In this document: in pieces, positions 32,711-41,569 of the stretch
Numbering within the stretch: the first letter of the stretch is position 1
Layout: each line of letters begins with the position of its first letter
Source: Ottowia oryzae
GTDB lineage: Bacteria; Pseudomonadota; Gammaproteobacteria; Burkholderiales; Burkholderiaceae_C
Assembly: GCF_003008535.1 (NCBI RefSeq)
Contig: NZ_CP027666.1
Coordinates: 868,001 to 932,000 of the forward strand
Reading direction: 5' to 3'
Length of the DNA stretch: 64,000 nucleotides
Made by a program: the position numbers and the translations under genes
Notes under the pieces: model-generated
Told to the model about the DNA's origin: nothing
Databases searched by the model: none
What the model saw: the letters and a program-made list of their open reading frames with translations, nothing else

Positions 32711-33745
32711 ATGAACGCTGACCGCACCCCGGCGCCCGATGTCTCCATCGTGGTGCCCATCTACAACGAAGTCGACAACCTGCCCGAGCTGGTGCGGCGC
32801 ATTGGTGCGGCCATGCACGGGCAGCCGTTTAGCTTCGAGCTGCTGGCCGTGGACGATGGCTCCACCGACGGCAGCCGCGCCAAGCTGCGCGAGCTGGCCG
32901 CCGCCACGCCCTGGCTGCGCCCGGTGTTCCTGGCGCGCAACTATGGCCAGTCCAGCGCGCTGCAGGCCGGGTTTGACCGCGTGCGCGGCCGCTACGTCGT
33001 CACGCTGGACGCCGACCTGCAAAACGAGCCCGACGACATCCCGCTGCTGCTCAACCGGCTAGAGACCGACCCCGACGTGGACATGGTCAGCGGTTGGCGC
33101 AAAGACCGGCAAGACGCCGAACTGTCGCGCAAGCTGCCCTCGCGCATCGCCAACCGGCTGATCTCCAGCGCCACCGGCGTGCACCTGCACGACTACGGCT
33201 GCGCGTTGAAAGCCTACCGCCGCCCCATCATCGACCGCATCCGCCTGTATGGCGAGCTGCACCGTTTCATCCCCTCGCTGGCCAAGGATGCGGGCGCGCG
33301 CATCACCGAAGTGCCGGTGCGCCACCACGCGCGCACGGCGGGCGTGTCGAAGTACGGCATCGACCGCACCTTCCGCGTCATTCTTGACCTGATCCTGATC
33401 GTCTTCTTCATGCGCTACCGCCAGCGCCCGCTGCACGCCTTTGGCGGCCTGGGCCTGTGGCTGATGACGCCCGGCGGGCTGATTTTGATGTGGCTCTTGC
33501 TGGTCAAGCTGACGGGGCACGACATCGGCGGGCGCCCGCTGCTGCTGGTGGGCGTCATGCTGGTGCTGATGGGCGTGCAGCTGGTCGTGGCCGGCCTGAT
33601 CGGCGAAATGCTGACCCGCGTGTACTACGAATCCAGCGGCACGCCGCAGTTTCATTCGCAGGAATACGCGGCTGAAGATTTTGAGCCAAATCGGCCTCCA
33701 GCGCAGCACCCACCAGCGCCGGCAGCTACTGAAATCATAGTGTGA
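32711..33745 (+). CDS. GT2 polyprenyl-phosphate glycosyltransferase (ArnC/GtrB-like)
   Basis: A 344-residue family 2 enzyme that transfers a sugar from a nucleotide donor to undecaprenyl phosphate. The N-terminal GT-A domain has VSIVVPIYNEVDNLP, VDDGSTDGS, LARNYGQSSALQAGFD and the acidic LDADLQNEPDDIP. Two C-terminal helices (about 240-310) anchor it, as in ArnC/GtrB/RgtE. The last 20 residues (EPNRPPAQHPPAPAATEIIV) come from a palindromic repeat copy that also holds the stop codon. An in-frame upstream ATG at 32663 is less likely. Confidence 0.92.
   Translation: MNADRTPAPDVSIVVPIYNEVDNLPELVRRIGAAMHGQPFSFELLAVDDGSTDGSRAKLRELAAATPWLRPVFLARNYGQSSALQAGFDRVRGRYVVTLDADLQNEPDDIPLLLNRLETDPDVDMVSGWRKDRQDAELSRKLPSRIANRLISSATGVHLHDYGCALKAYRRPIIDRIRLYGELHRFIPSLAKDAGARITEVPVRHHARTAGVSKYGIDRTFRVILDLILIVFFMRYRQRPLHAFGGLGLWLMTPGGLILMWLLLVKLTGHDIGGRPLLLVGVMLVLMGVQLVVAGLIGEMLTRVYYESSGTPQFHSQEYAAEDFEPNRPPAQHPPAPAATEIIV
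33679..33741 (+). repeat. Dispersed palindromic repeat, copy 15 (end of the GT2 gene)
   Basis: TTTTGAGCCAAATCGGCCTC, CAGCGCAGCACCCACCAGCG, CCGGCAGCTACTGAAATCAT. It codes for the C-terminal tail of the GT2 protein and is followed at once by the GTGA stop/start overlap with the next gene. Confidence 0.85.
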
Positions 33746-34704
33746 AGCGCGCCCGCAAGGCCTTGTGGCGCGGCCTGCTCGGGCTGGCGCTGCTGGGCGC
33801 CGTGCTGTGGCTGGCCGACCCGGCGCGCGTGCTCGGCCAGCTGCGCCAGGCGCAGCCCGGCTGGCTGCTGGCCGGGCTGGCAGCGGCCATCGCATCCAAC
33901 ATCGTCTCGGCCCTGCGCTGGCGCGCGCTGGCGCGCTGGCTGGGCGCCGACATGGGGGTGCGCGACGCCAGCCGCTGGTACTTTCAAGCCATTGGCCTGA
34001 ACGCCCTGCTGCCCGGCGCCGTGCTGGGCGGCGACTTGTACCGCGCCGTCGTGCTCAAGCGAGCGGGGCAAGACACGCTGGCCTCCAGCTGGTCGGTGGT
34101 GCTCGACCGTGTCAGCGGCCTGTGGATGCTGTGCGCCATCGGTGGCCTGGGCGCCGCCGCCTGCGCGCCGCAACTGGCGCCGGTGCTGCGCCTGCCCACG
34201 GGTGCCTTCGTTGCGCTGATGCTGGCAGGCACGACGGCTTGGTTGCTGCTGCCGCTGGCGCTGCCCTGGTTGTTGCGGGCCGGGCGGGGCGAACCTTCCG
34301 CTGGCGGCGCGGGCTGGCTGCATCGCGTTGCCGCCGTGCTGGCACCGCTGCGCGGCGCCGTGGAGCGCCCGGACTTCCTCGCCCAGCTGCTGCAACAAGC
34401 CACCGCCTCGGCCGCCGTGCAGGTGCTGTCTGCTGCGGCGCTGGCTGCGGGCGGGCTGGCGCTGGGCGTGCACATCGGCTGGGCGGCCTGGGCCTTCGCC
34501 ATCGCCCCCATCTTTCTGATGGCGGCGCTGCCCGCCAGCGTGGGCGGCTGGGGCACACGCGAAGCCGCCGCCGTGGCGGCCCTGGCGCCGTTTGGCGTGC
34601 CTGCGGCTGCAGCGGTGGGCGTGGGGGTGATCTACGGGCTGTACCAGCTGGTGCAGGGCGCACTGGGGGCGCTGGCGTTTGGGTTGCCGGGGCGAAAGCC
34701 GTAG
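33742..34704 (+). CDS. Flippase-like / LPG synthase TM-domain protein
   Basis: A 320-residue integral membrane protein with 7-8 helices, of the lysylphosphatidylglycerol synthase TM region (UPF0104/AglD-like) family. Typical segments are LVVLDR-type SSWSVVLDRVSGLWML near 120, and LNALLPGAVLGGDLYRA near 95. The C-terminal part contains SVGGWGTREAAAVAALAPFG. It starts with GTG overlapping the stop of the GT2 gene. It may flip or bind the lipid-linked sugar made by its neighbour; this is inferred only from position and family. Confidence 0.85.
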   Translation: MKRARKALWRGLLGLALLGAVLWLADPARVLGQLRQAQPGWLLAGLAAAIASNIVSALRWRALARWLGADMGVRDASRWYFQAIGLNALLPGAVLGGDLYRAVVLKRAGQDTLASSWSVVLDRVSGLWMLCAIGGLGAAACAPQLAPVLRLPTGAFVALMLAGTTAWLLLPLALPWLLRAGRGEPSAGGAGWLHRVAAVLAPLRGAVERPDFLAQLLQQATASAAVQVLSAAALAAGGLALGVHIGWAAWAFAIAPIFLMAALPASVGGWGTREAAAVAALAPFGVPAAAAVGVGVIYGLYQLVQGALGALAFGLPGRKP

Positions 34705-34875
34705 TGGCGCGGCTTTGGCTTGAGTGGCCCGCGCGGGTCGTCAACGGGTGGCCATCTGCGCACCCTTTTTGTGCGGGCCTATGATCGGCGGTGACACTGG
34801 CGGATGTCCGTCTGGCCCATGTTGCGTGGGGCCGGGCAGGGGAATGGCACCCGCCGCACCACTTCAAAGGTTTAC

Positions 34876-35271
34876 ATGTTGAAAAAAATCACCCGTTGCT
34901 TGATCGTTGCGCCGCTGGCGCTGGGCGTGACTTGCGCGTTGGCCGCTGGCCAGCCGGGCCCCGCGTGCGCGGCCAAGCAGGCCGAGATCGAATCGAACAT
35001 CGCCGCGGCCCAGGCGCGCGGCAACGCGCGCGAAGTGGCTGGCCTGCAAAAGGCGCTAGAGGCCAACCAGCGCCATTGCACCGACGAAGGGCTGGCGCAG
35101 GAACACGCCCAGCGCGTGGAAAAGGCGCAAAAGAAAGTGGCAGAGCGCGAAGCCGAACTGGCCAAGGCCCAGTCCACGAACAAGCAGAAAAAGATCGACA
35201 AGGCGCAACAGAAGCTGGACCGCGCCCGCGCCGACCTGGACCAAGCCCGGCAGCGCCCCTTGGGCGGCTGA
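34876..35271 (+). CDS. DUF1090 periplasmic protein (YqjC-like)
   Basis: A 131-residue exported protein. The signal peptide covers about 1-24 (ending ALAA). The mature part opens with the CAAKQAEIESNIAAAQARGN block and then HCTDEGLAQEHAQRVEK, typical of DUF1090, which has two conserved Cys (about 30 and 67). The rest is a long charged coiled coil rich in Lys, Ala and Glu (to about 125). The start at 34876 is chosen because it is followed by an intact Lys-rich signal sequence. The biochemical function is unknown. Confidence 0.85.
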   Translation: MLKKITRCLIVAPLALGVTCALAAGQPGPACAAKQAEIESNIAAAQARGNAREVAGLQKALEANQRHCTDEGLAQEHAQRVEKAQKKVAEREAELAKAQSTNKQKKIDKAQQKLDRARADLDQARQRPLGG

Positions 35272-35427
35272 GTACGCCTGGGGCGATGCCGCCCCGGCGG
35301 CCACGAAGCGCGCCGCGAAGCCGTTGCGCGTGCAGGCACGCCTTGTGGCACACGGGCGCACGTCACCCGGCGCCCTGGCGCAGCCCACCGGCAACGCCCC
35401 TGATCATTGCCAAGGAGGATGGCCACC

Positions 35428-35880
35428 ATGCCCATGTTCGTCGACACCTCGCCGCCCGGCCAATGCATCTTCTGCCGGTTGATTGCGGGCGAAATCCCTG
35501 CGGCGCGCGTGTTTGAGGACGCGCAGACCATCGCCTTCATGGACCTGGGCCAGGTCACACCCGGCCATGTGCTGGTGGCCAGCAAACGCCACGCGCCCAC
35601 GCTGTACGAGCTGTCGCCCGAAGAGGCCGGTGCCGTGATGGCCACGGCCCAGCGCGTGGCCGTGGCCGTTCGCGCGGCGTTCGACCCGCCTGGGCTGACG
35701 CTGCTGCAAGCCAACGGCGCGCTGGGCGGGCAGACCGTGGGCCACTTTCACCTGCACGTGGTGCCGCGCTATGAAGGCGACGGCATCAGCTTCACCTGGC
35801 CGCGCCAGGAGCCAGGGCCGGACGTGCTGAACGCCTATGCCGAGCGGATGCGGCAAGCCTGGGGCCAAACGCCAGGGTGA
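35428..35880 (+). CDS. HIT-family nucleotide hydrolase/transferase
   Basis: A 150-residue histidine-triad protein. The N-terminal zinc-type CIFCRLIAGEIPA (CxxC) and the catalytic GHFHLHVVPRY (HxHxHxx) motif are both present. It acts on nucleoside-phosphate links such as AMP-lysine or ADP-type substrates. The AAGGAGG site at 35412-35418 is best spaced for the ATG at 35428. The gene is followed by a repeat copy and the convergent hppD gene. Confidence 0.92.
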   Translation: MPMFVDTSPPGQCIFCRLIAGEIPAARVFEDAQTIAFMDLGQVTPGHVLVASKRHAPTLYELSPEEAGAVMATAQRVAVAVRAAFDPPGLTLLQANGALGGQTVGHFHLHVVPRYEGDGISFTWPRQEPGPDVLNAYAERMRQAWGQTPG

Positions 35881-35930
35881 AGCGCAAGACCGAAGCGCAA
35901 TCCGCCGCGCCGATAGGCTAGGCGCCCCAA

Positions 35931-35993
35931 TATGCTTCTAAAGTGATAGCTGCCAGCGCTGGTGGCGCGGGCGCCAGAGGCTGATTTGATTGG
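35931..35993 (-). repeat. Dispersed palindromic repeat, copy 16
   Basis: CTAAAGTGATAGCTGCCAGC, GCTGGTGGCGCGGGCGCCAG, AGGCTGATTTGATTGG. Convergent gap between the HIT gene and hppD. Confidence 0.9.
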
Positions 35994-36076
35994 CAAATGC
36001 CAAGCCCCGCGCCGCGTGCCAGCCATGCAGCGCAGCCACCGGCGCTGCCGCCTGCGCGCTGCCTCCATCCACTGCC

Positions 36077-37228
36077 TCAGCCCGCCGTGGTGTCCTTCAA
36101 CACCCCGCGGCGCATCTGATCGAGCTCCATCGTCTCGAACAAGGCCTTGAAGTTGCCTTCGCCAAAGCCTTCGTTGCCTTTGCGCTGGATGAACTCAAAG
36201 AAGATCGGGCCCAGCTGGTTCTCGCTGAAGATCTGCAGCAGCAGCTCGTTCTCGGCGCCGTCCACCAGGATGTTGCGCGACTGCAGCTCGCCAATCGGCT
36301 CTTTCAGCGCGGGAATGCGCTTGGGCAGCAGCTCGTAGTAGGTCTCGCTGGTGTTCAGCAGCTTCACGCCCGCCATCTGCAGCGCGTCCACCGTGTCGTA
36401 CAGGTTGGTGCTGGCCAGTGCGATGTGCTGCACGCCTTCGCCTTGGTAGCGGTCCAGGTATTCCTGGATCTGGCCCTTCTGGTCGTTGCCTTCCTCGTTG
36501 ATCGGAATGCGGATCTTGCCGCACGGGCTGGTCATGGCCTTGCTTTTCACGCCCGTGGCCTGGCCTTCGATGTCGAAGTAGCGCACCTCGCGGAAGTTGA
36601 ACAGGCGCTCATAAAAGCCCGCCCATTCGGCCATGCGGCCCTTGTGCACGTTGTGCGTCAGGTGGTCGATCACCGTCATGCCGAAGCCTTCGGGGTTCAC
36701 GGCGGCGGCGCCGGTGATGCCGGGCAGCGGCTCGAAGTCCACGTCGTAGAAGCCGATGTTGCCGATGTCGCCCGGCTGCGCGCCATTCTTGCCGCGCCAG
36801 CGGTCGATCAAGTAGATGATCGAGTCGCCAATGCCCTTGATGGCCGGAATGTTCAGCTCGCCCGGGCCGGCCTGGCCCGCGTAGCCCCACGCGCCCAGCG
36901 ACAGGGCGCGCTCATGCGCGGCCTTGGCGTCCTGCACGCGAAACGCGATGGCGCAGATGCTGGGCCCGTGCAGGCGCGCAAAGCGCTGGGCAAAGCTGTC
37001 GGGCTCGGCGTTGATGATGAAGTTGATCTCGCCCTGGCGGTACAGCGTCACGTCTTTGTGGCGGTGCTTGGCCACGGCGGTGAAGCCCATGCGCTGGAAC
37101 AGCTCGCCCATGGCCTTCGGGTCGGGTGCGGCGTATTCGATGAACTCAAAGCCGTCCGTGCCCATGGGGTTGTCCCAGGTGGTGCCCGCCTGGGCGGTGG
37201 CGGTGCTGGCGTTCGGGTCGGTGGTCAT
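36077..37228 (-). CDS. hpd: 4-hydroxyphenylpyruvate dioxygenase
   Basis: A 383-residue non-heme Fe(II) dioxygenase that turns 4-hydroxyphenylpyruvate into homogentisate, the second step of tyrosine breakdown. The two iron His ligands are in MTVIDHLTHNV and GVQHIALAS. The iron Glu is in the FFEFIQRKGNEGFGEGNF block that closes the active site, which also marks HppD rather than HmaS. It is divergent from an Lrp/AsnC regulator. Downstream tyrosine genes hmgA and maiA are not in the window; a fumarylacetoacetase lies about 17 kb away. Confidence 0.95.
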   Translation of the reverse strand: MTTDPNASTATAQAGTTWDNPMGTDGFEFIEYAAPDPKAMGELFQRMGFTAVAKHRHKDVTLYRQGEINFIINAEPDSFAQRFARLHGPSICAIAFRVQDAKAAHERALSLGAWGYAGQAGPGELNIPAIKGIGDSIIYLIDRWRGKNGAQPGDIGNIGFYDVDFEPLPGITGAAAVNPEGFGMTVIDHLTHNVHKGRMAEWAGFYERLFNFREVRYFDIEGQATGVKSKAMTSPCGKIRIPINEEGNDQKGQIQEYLDRYQGEGVQHIALASTNLYDTVDALQMAGVKLLNTSETYYELLPKRIPALKEPIGELQSRNILVDGAENELLLQIFSENQLGPIFFEFIQRKGNEGFGEGNFKALFETMELDQMRRGVLKDTTAG

Positions 37229-37441
37229 GGGGTGTCTCCTGTCGGTGCGCAGATGGATCGGGTCAAGTGCCTGACTCTAGGGTGCGCCCGGCCGCGCTTT
37301 TTGGCGTTGCGAGGGCTGTCTATGGCGGTTGGCGCAGAAAACGTGAGTCAAATCGGGGCTGCCCGCGCAAATCCTGCGTGAGTGGCTGTGCGATGGCGAA
37401 AACCCGCTTGGCTAGACCGATCGGCGCCGTAAAATTGCGCC

Positions 37442-37930
37442 ATGGAAGACGCCGGCGCACTCGACCGCATCGACCGCGCCATCCTGCGCCGGTTGCAGGA
37501 CGACGGCCGCGCCACCTGCGAGGCCTTGGGCGAGCAGATCGGCCTGTCGGCCAGCGCGGTGCTGCGGCGCATCAAAAAGCTGGAAGATGCGGGCGTGATC
37601 GACCGCTATGTGGCGCTGGTCAAGCCCGAAAGCCTTGGTCTGGGGCTGATCGCCTACGTGAACGTGCGCCTGGAAAAGCGCGCCGAAGGCAACAAGCGCA
37701 ACCCGATGGACGAGTTTCGCGCCAGCGTGCAGGCCTGGCCCGAGGTGGTGGAATGCACGGCGCTGACAGGCGAGATGGATTTCTTGCTGCGCCTGGTGCT
37801 TCACGACATGAGCGCGTACTCACGCTTCATGATGGACACCCTGCTGCGCCACCCCGCCGTGCAGGATTGCAAGACCAGCTTCGTGATGGACCGCGTCAAG
37901 GCGACCACGGCGATGCCGATTTTGGGGTAA
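37442..37930 (+). CDS. Lrp/AsnC-family transcriptional regulator
   Basis: A 162-residue regulator. The N-terminal HTH covers about 8-55 (LDRIDRAILRRLQDDGRAT then LGEQIGLSASAVLRRIKKLED). The C-terminal RAM/ligand domain follows (about 75-155, with the GEMDFLLRLVLHDMSAY segment). It is transcribed divergently from hpd with a 213-bp gap, so it is likely to control that gene in response to an aromatic amino acid. It could also act elsewhere. Confidence 0.93.
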   Translation: MEDAGALDRIDRAILRRLQDDGRATCEALGEQIGLSASAVLRRIKKLEDAGVIDRYVALVKPESLGLGLIAYVNVRLEKRAEGNKRNPMDEFRASVQAWPEVVECTALTGEMDFLLRLVLHDMSAYSRFMMDTLLRHPAVQDCKTSFVMDRVKATTAMPILG

Positions 37931-37987
37931 AAAGCGGGTCTGGCGCAGGTGGGTAGAGCGCTGGCAGCTATTAAATAGATAGTAATT
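37927..37987 (+). repeat. Dispersed palindromic repeat, copy 17
   Basis: TAAAAAGCGGGTCTGGCGCA, GGTGGGTAGAGCGCTGGCAG, CTATTAAATAGATAG. It begins on the stop codon of the AsnC gene. Confidence 0.8.
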
Positions 37988-38122
37988 CGGCGTTCGCGCT
38001 ATGACCCTGCTGGCAACGCCGGGATCCGCCGGCGCGACATAAGTCCGATATTCTTTGCTGCACTGCACCAATTGTTCGCGATTGGACTTTTGACTCTAGG
38101 ATCTGAGCCCAAAAATAGAGCT

Positions 38123-38830
38123 ATGGAAAACCGCACGACCCCACGTCCGTCGGACAGCGGGCAAGTCAGCCCACTGCCTGCGCCCGCTGCCGCCGCCCGG
38201 CATTCGGCGATCGTCCCCATCCGGGAGATCGGCGAGCGCTACCGTGAGCAGATCGCGCGGCATTTGCTCGACCTGAACGAGCACGACCGCTATTTGCGCT
38301 TCGGCTACTCGGCGAACGACCGGCAGATCCAGAACTACGTCGACAAGCTGGATTTCAAGCGCGACCAGGTGTTTGGCATCTTCAACCGCAAGCTCGAGCT
38401 GATCGCCATGGCCCACGTGGCCTACCCCACCGACCTGGGCGTGGCCGCCTTTGCCGAGTTTGGCGTGTCGGTGTCGCACCATGCGCGCGGGCGCGGCTAT
38501 GGATCGCGCCTGTTTGACCGCGCCGCCATCCACGCCGTGAACGACGACGTGAAGACGCTGTACATCCATGCCTTGTCGGAGAACAAGGCCATGCTGAAGA
38601 TCGCCCGCAACGCCGGGGCGGTGGTCGAGCGCTCGGGCAGCGAAAGCGAAGCGCACCTTCAACTGCCCGAGGCGACCTTCAAGTCGCGCGTGAGCCAGCT
38701 GGTGGCCGGCCAGGTCGGGCAGGTCGACTACTGGCTCAAGAGCGAAGGCCGCCACCTGCGCAGCCTGGTCGCCACCGCGCGCGAAGTGCGCGAAGCCGTG
38801 CGCGACAACCCGCACCGGCCCGGCAGCTGA
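38123..38830 (+). CDS. GNAT-family N-acetyltransferase
   Basis: A 235-residue acetyltransferase. The CoA-binding motif A is in AFAEFGVSVSHHARGRGYGSRLFDRAA (about 115-145), with the R/Q-x-x-G-x-G/A pattern as RGRGYG. The upstream strand ends LELIAMAHVAYP. The C-terminal 60 residues form a helical extension. The start at 38123 is chosen; an in-frame TTG about 50 bases upstream is less likely. The acceptor is unknown. It is followed by the corC gene after a 190-bp gap. Confidence 0.82.
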   Translation: MENRTTPRPSDSGQVSPLPAPAAAARHSAIVPIREIGERYREQIARHLLDLNEHDRYLRFGYSANDRQIQNYVDKLDFKRDQVFGIFNRKLELIAMAHVAYPTDLGVAAFAEFGVSVSHHARGRGYGSRLFDRAAIHAVNDDVKTLYIHALSENKAMLKIARNAGAVVERSGSESEAHLQLPEATFKSRVSQLVAGQVGQVDYWLKSEGRHLRSLVATAREVREAVRDNPHRPGS

Positions 38831-39019
38831 GCCCGCCGATGCGCCGGATGCGCTGCGCCCGCGTGCCCGTCCAGGTGGGGCGCACTGAAGGCATTTGCCG
38901 CGTTTGCTATCAGGCGCGCAGGGCAAAAACATCGGCATCCGGCCCGCTGCCGCACGGGCTGTCGCACAGTTCCGCTATCCTTGTCGCCTTGACCACTACC
39001 GCAGTTCTGCACCCCCACC

Positions 39020-39913
39020 GTGGCTGACCCCCACCCTGCGCGCGCTTCAGAGCGCGCCGCCGAGCGCGAAGATAAGCGCACCCTGTTTCAAAAACTGGTC
39101 GAATTCATCAAGCCGGGCCCCGACTCGACCGATGAGCTGATCGAAACCCTGGCCGAGGCCGAGGACAAAGAGCTCATCGACGCCGAGAGCCGGATCATGC
39201 TGGAGGGCGTGCTGCGCCTGGCCGACATGAGCGCCGGCGATGCGATGGTGGCGGCCCCGCGCATGGACCTGCTGGACATCGACTCGCCTTACGACGAGCT
39301 CCTGCACCACGTCATCAACACCGCGCATTCGCGCTTTCCGGTGTACCAGGGCGAGCGCGAGAACATCATTGGCATCTTGATGGCCAAAGATTTGCTGAAG
39401 CTGCAGCGCGCGCCGGAACTGAACGTGCGCACGCTGGTGCGCCCGGCGTATTTCGTGCCGGAAAGCAAGGGCCTGAACGAGCTGCTGCGCGCCTTCCGCG
39501 TCAACCGCAACCATTTGGCCATCGTGGTGGATGAGTTCGGCCGCACGGCCGGCCTGATCACCATCGAGGACGTGCTTGAGCAGATCGTTGGCGAGATCGA
39601 GGACGAGTTCGACATCGAAGGTGACGACGGCGACATCTTCGCGCTGGCCGACGACACCTGGCGCGTGGCCGGCGACACGCCGATCGAGCGCGTTGAAGAG
39701 CAGTTTGGCGTTGAGCTGGACCCCGAGCCGGACGGCGACCTGGAGGTGGATTTCGACACCATCGGCGGCCTGATCGCCCACCGCATGGGCCACGTGCCCA
39801 AGCGCGGCGAGCGGCACCATGTCGGCGGGCTGGAGTTTCTCACGCTGCACACCAAGGGCGGCGCGGTGCGCTGGTTCAAGGTCTCGCGCCTGCCGCTGGA
39901 CGCGCAGAGCTGA
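39020..39913 (+). CDS. corC: CorC/HlyC-family CBS-domain protein
   Basis: A 297-residue cytoplasmic protein with two CBS domains and a C-terminal CorC/HlyC domain. The CBS pair covers about 65-190 (MVAAPRMDLLDID... RFPVYQGERENIIGI, then LAIVVDEFGRTAGLITIEDVLEQIVGEI). The CorC_HlyC domain follows (about 200-290). Relatives help Mg2+/Co2+ efflux. The start is GTG at 39020. It directly precedes lnt, the usual pair in proteobacteria (ybeX-lnt). Confidence 0.92.
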   Translation: MADPHPARASERAAEREDKRTLFQKLVEFIKPGPDSTDELIETLAEAEDKELIDAESRIMLEGVLRLADMSAGDAMVAAPRMDLLDIDSPYDELLHHVINTAHSRFPVYQGERENIIGILMAKDLLKLQRAPELNVRTLVRPAYFVPESKGLNELLRAFRVNRNHLAIVVDEFGRTAGLITIEDVLEQIVGEIEDEFDIEGDDGDIFALADDTWRVAGDTPIERVEEQFGVELDPEPDGDLEVDFDTIGGLIAHRMGHVPKRGERHHVGGLEFLTLHTKGGAVRWFKVSRLPLDAQS

Positions 39914-39927
39914 TCGCGCCTTCCGCC

Positions 39928-41553
39928 ATGCAGGCCCTCGCTCGCCGCGTGGCTTTGCCCGCCGCCGCCTTGCTGGCCGGCTGGGTGCAGTCCCTGGCCA
40001 TTGCCGACCCATTCACCGGGGGCGCGCACGGCTGGTTGCAGGTGCTCAGCCTGGCCGCGCTCGTGTGGCTGGTGCTGCGCACCGCGTCGCCTACCGACGC
40101 CCACGACGCGATGGGCAAATCCGCGCGCCGCGCAGTCTGGCGTGCGGCGCTGCTGGGTTGGTTGTTCGGCTTGGGCTGGCTGACGGGCACCTTCTGGTGG
40201 CTGTTCATCTCCATGCACGTCTATGGCGGCCTGAATGCGGTGCTGACCCTGGCCGCCGTGCTGGCGCTGGCGGGCTTTCTGTCGATCTACTACGCGGCAG
40301 CGAGCGCCGCTTTTGCCGCATTCGCGTTGCGTGACGGCGCGCGGCAGCGGCCCTTTGCCCTGGCCTTGCTGTTCGCGGCCCTGTGGACTTTGGCCGAGCT
40401 GGCGCGCGGCAGCTGGTTCACCGGCTTTCCATGGGGCGCGGGCGGCTACGCGCACGTGGACGGCGTTCTGGCCTTCTTGCCGCGCTATGTGGGCGTCTAT
40501 GGGCTGGGGTTGGTGGCTGCGGCCGTGGCCGCGCTGCTGGCCCTGGCCAACCATATTCCGTGGCGCAGCGCGCGCACCTGGGTTGGTGTGACGGTGGCGC
40601 TGCTGGTGAGCGCAGGTCTTTGGGCAGGGCGTGTGACGGCAATCGACGCCGACGCAGGGGCAGATCGTCCGGCTTCCCTGGTCATGGATGTGGCGCTGAT
40701 GCAGGGCAACATCCCGCAGGACGAAAAATTCGTGCCAGGGCGCGGCATCGTCGATTCGCTGCGCTGGTACGGCGAGCAGCTGCAGGACAACACCGCCACC
40801 TTGATCGTCGGCCCTGAGACAGCGGTGCCACTGCTGCCACGTCAGTTGCCCGACGGGTATTGGGACGCGCTGGTGCAGCGCTACCAGCGGCCCGGTCAGG
40901 CGGCGTTGTTAGGCATCCCGCTGGGCGACCTGGAGACGGGCTACACCAATTCCGTCATCGGACTGGCGCCGGGGCAGGGCGCGCCGTACCGCTACGACAA
41001 GCACCATCTCGTGCCTTTTGGCGAATTCATCCCGCCGTTCTTTCGCTGGTTCACCGAGATGATGAACATCCCGCTGGGCGACTTTGCCCGCGGCGCCGTC
41101 GGTCAGCCTTCGTTCGCATGGCAAGGCCAGCGCCTGGCGCCGAACATCTGCTACGAAGATTTGTTTGGCGAAGAACTGGCGGCGCGCTTTGTCGATCCGG
41201 CCACGGCGCCGACTGCCTTCGTCAACGTCAGCAACATTGGCTGGTTCGGCGATTCGGTGGCCATTGACCAGCATTTGCTGATCAGCCGCATGCGCGCGCT
41301 GGAGTTCGAGCGGCCCATGCTGCGGGCGACCAATACCGGTGCGACGGCTATCATCGACCACAAAGGACAGGTCACGCGCTTGCTTCCCCGTTTGACGAGA
41401 GGGGTACTTCGGGGGGAAGTCCTAGGGCGCACCCATGTCACTCCGTTTGCTCACTGGGCCAGCTATGCTGGACTCTGGCCACTTTGGGCCATTTGCGGCC
41501 TGATCGTTTGCGCCATTTCGCTGCGCTTCCTTTGTTTTCCGGGGAAAAGCTAG
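39928..41553 (+). CDS. lnt: Apolipoprotein N-acyltransferase
   Basis: A 541-residue inner-membrane enzyme that adds the third acyl chain to lipoproteins. The N-terminal half has about six helices. The C-terminal nitrilase-like domain has the catalytic Glu in VGPETAVPLLP (about 296), Lys in YDKHHLVPFGEF, and Cys in NICYEDLFG, the Glu-Lys-Cys triad. The final 60 residues show less GC-biased codons than the rest, the beginning of the composition shift described for the next gene. It is spaced 14 bases from corC. Confidence 0.95.
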   Translation: MQALARRVALPAAALLAGWVQSLAIADPFTGGAHGWLQVLSLAALVWLVLRTASPTDAHDAMGKSARRAVWRAALLGWLFGLGWLTGTFWWLFISMHVYGGLNAVLTLAAVLALAGFLSIYYAAASAAFAAFALRDGARQRPFALALLFAALWTLAELARGSWFTGFPWGAGGYAHVDGVLAFLPRYVGVYGLGLVAAAVAALLALANHIPWRSARTWVGVTVALLVSAGLWAGRVTAIDADAGADRPASLVMDVALMQGNIPQDEKFVPGRGIVDSLRWYGEQLQDNTATLIVGPETAVPLLPRQLPDGYWDALVQRYQRPGQAALLGIPLGDLETGYTNSVIGLAPGQGAPYRYDKHHLVPFGEFIPPFFRWFTEMMNIPLGDFARGAVGQPSFAWQGQRLAPNICYEDLFGEELAARFVDPATAPTAFVNVSNIGWFGDSVAIDQHLLISRMRALEFERPMLRATNTGATAIIDHKGQVTRLLPRLTRGVLRGEVLGRTHVTPFAHWASYAGLWPLWAICGLIVCAISLRFLCFPGKS

Positions 41554-41569
41554 AACGAGAATAACTGCA

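Noticed and set aside
36077..37228. A complete tyrosine pathway was considered because hpd and fahA are both in the window.
   Set aside because: They are 17 kb apart in separate transcripts, and hmgA and the isomerase are absent, so no single pathway cluster is claimed.
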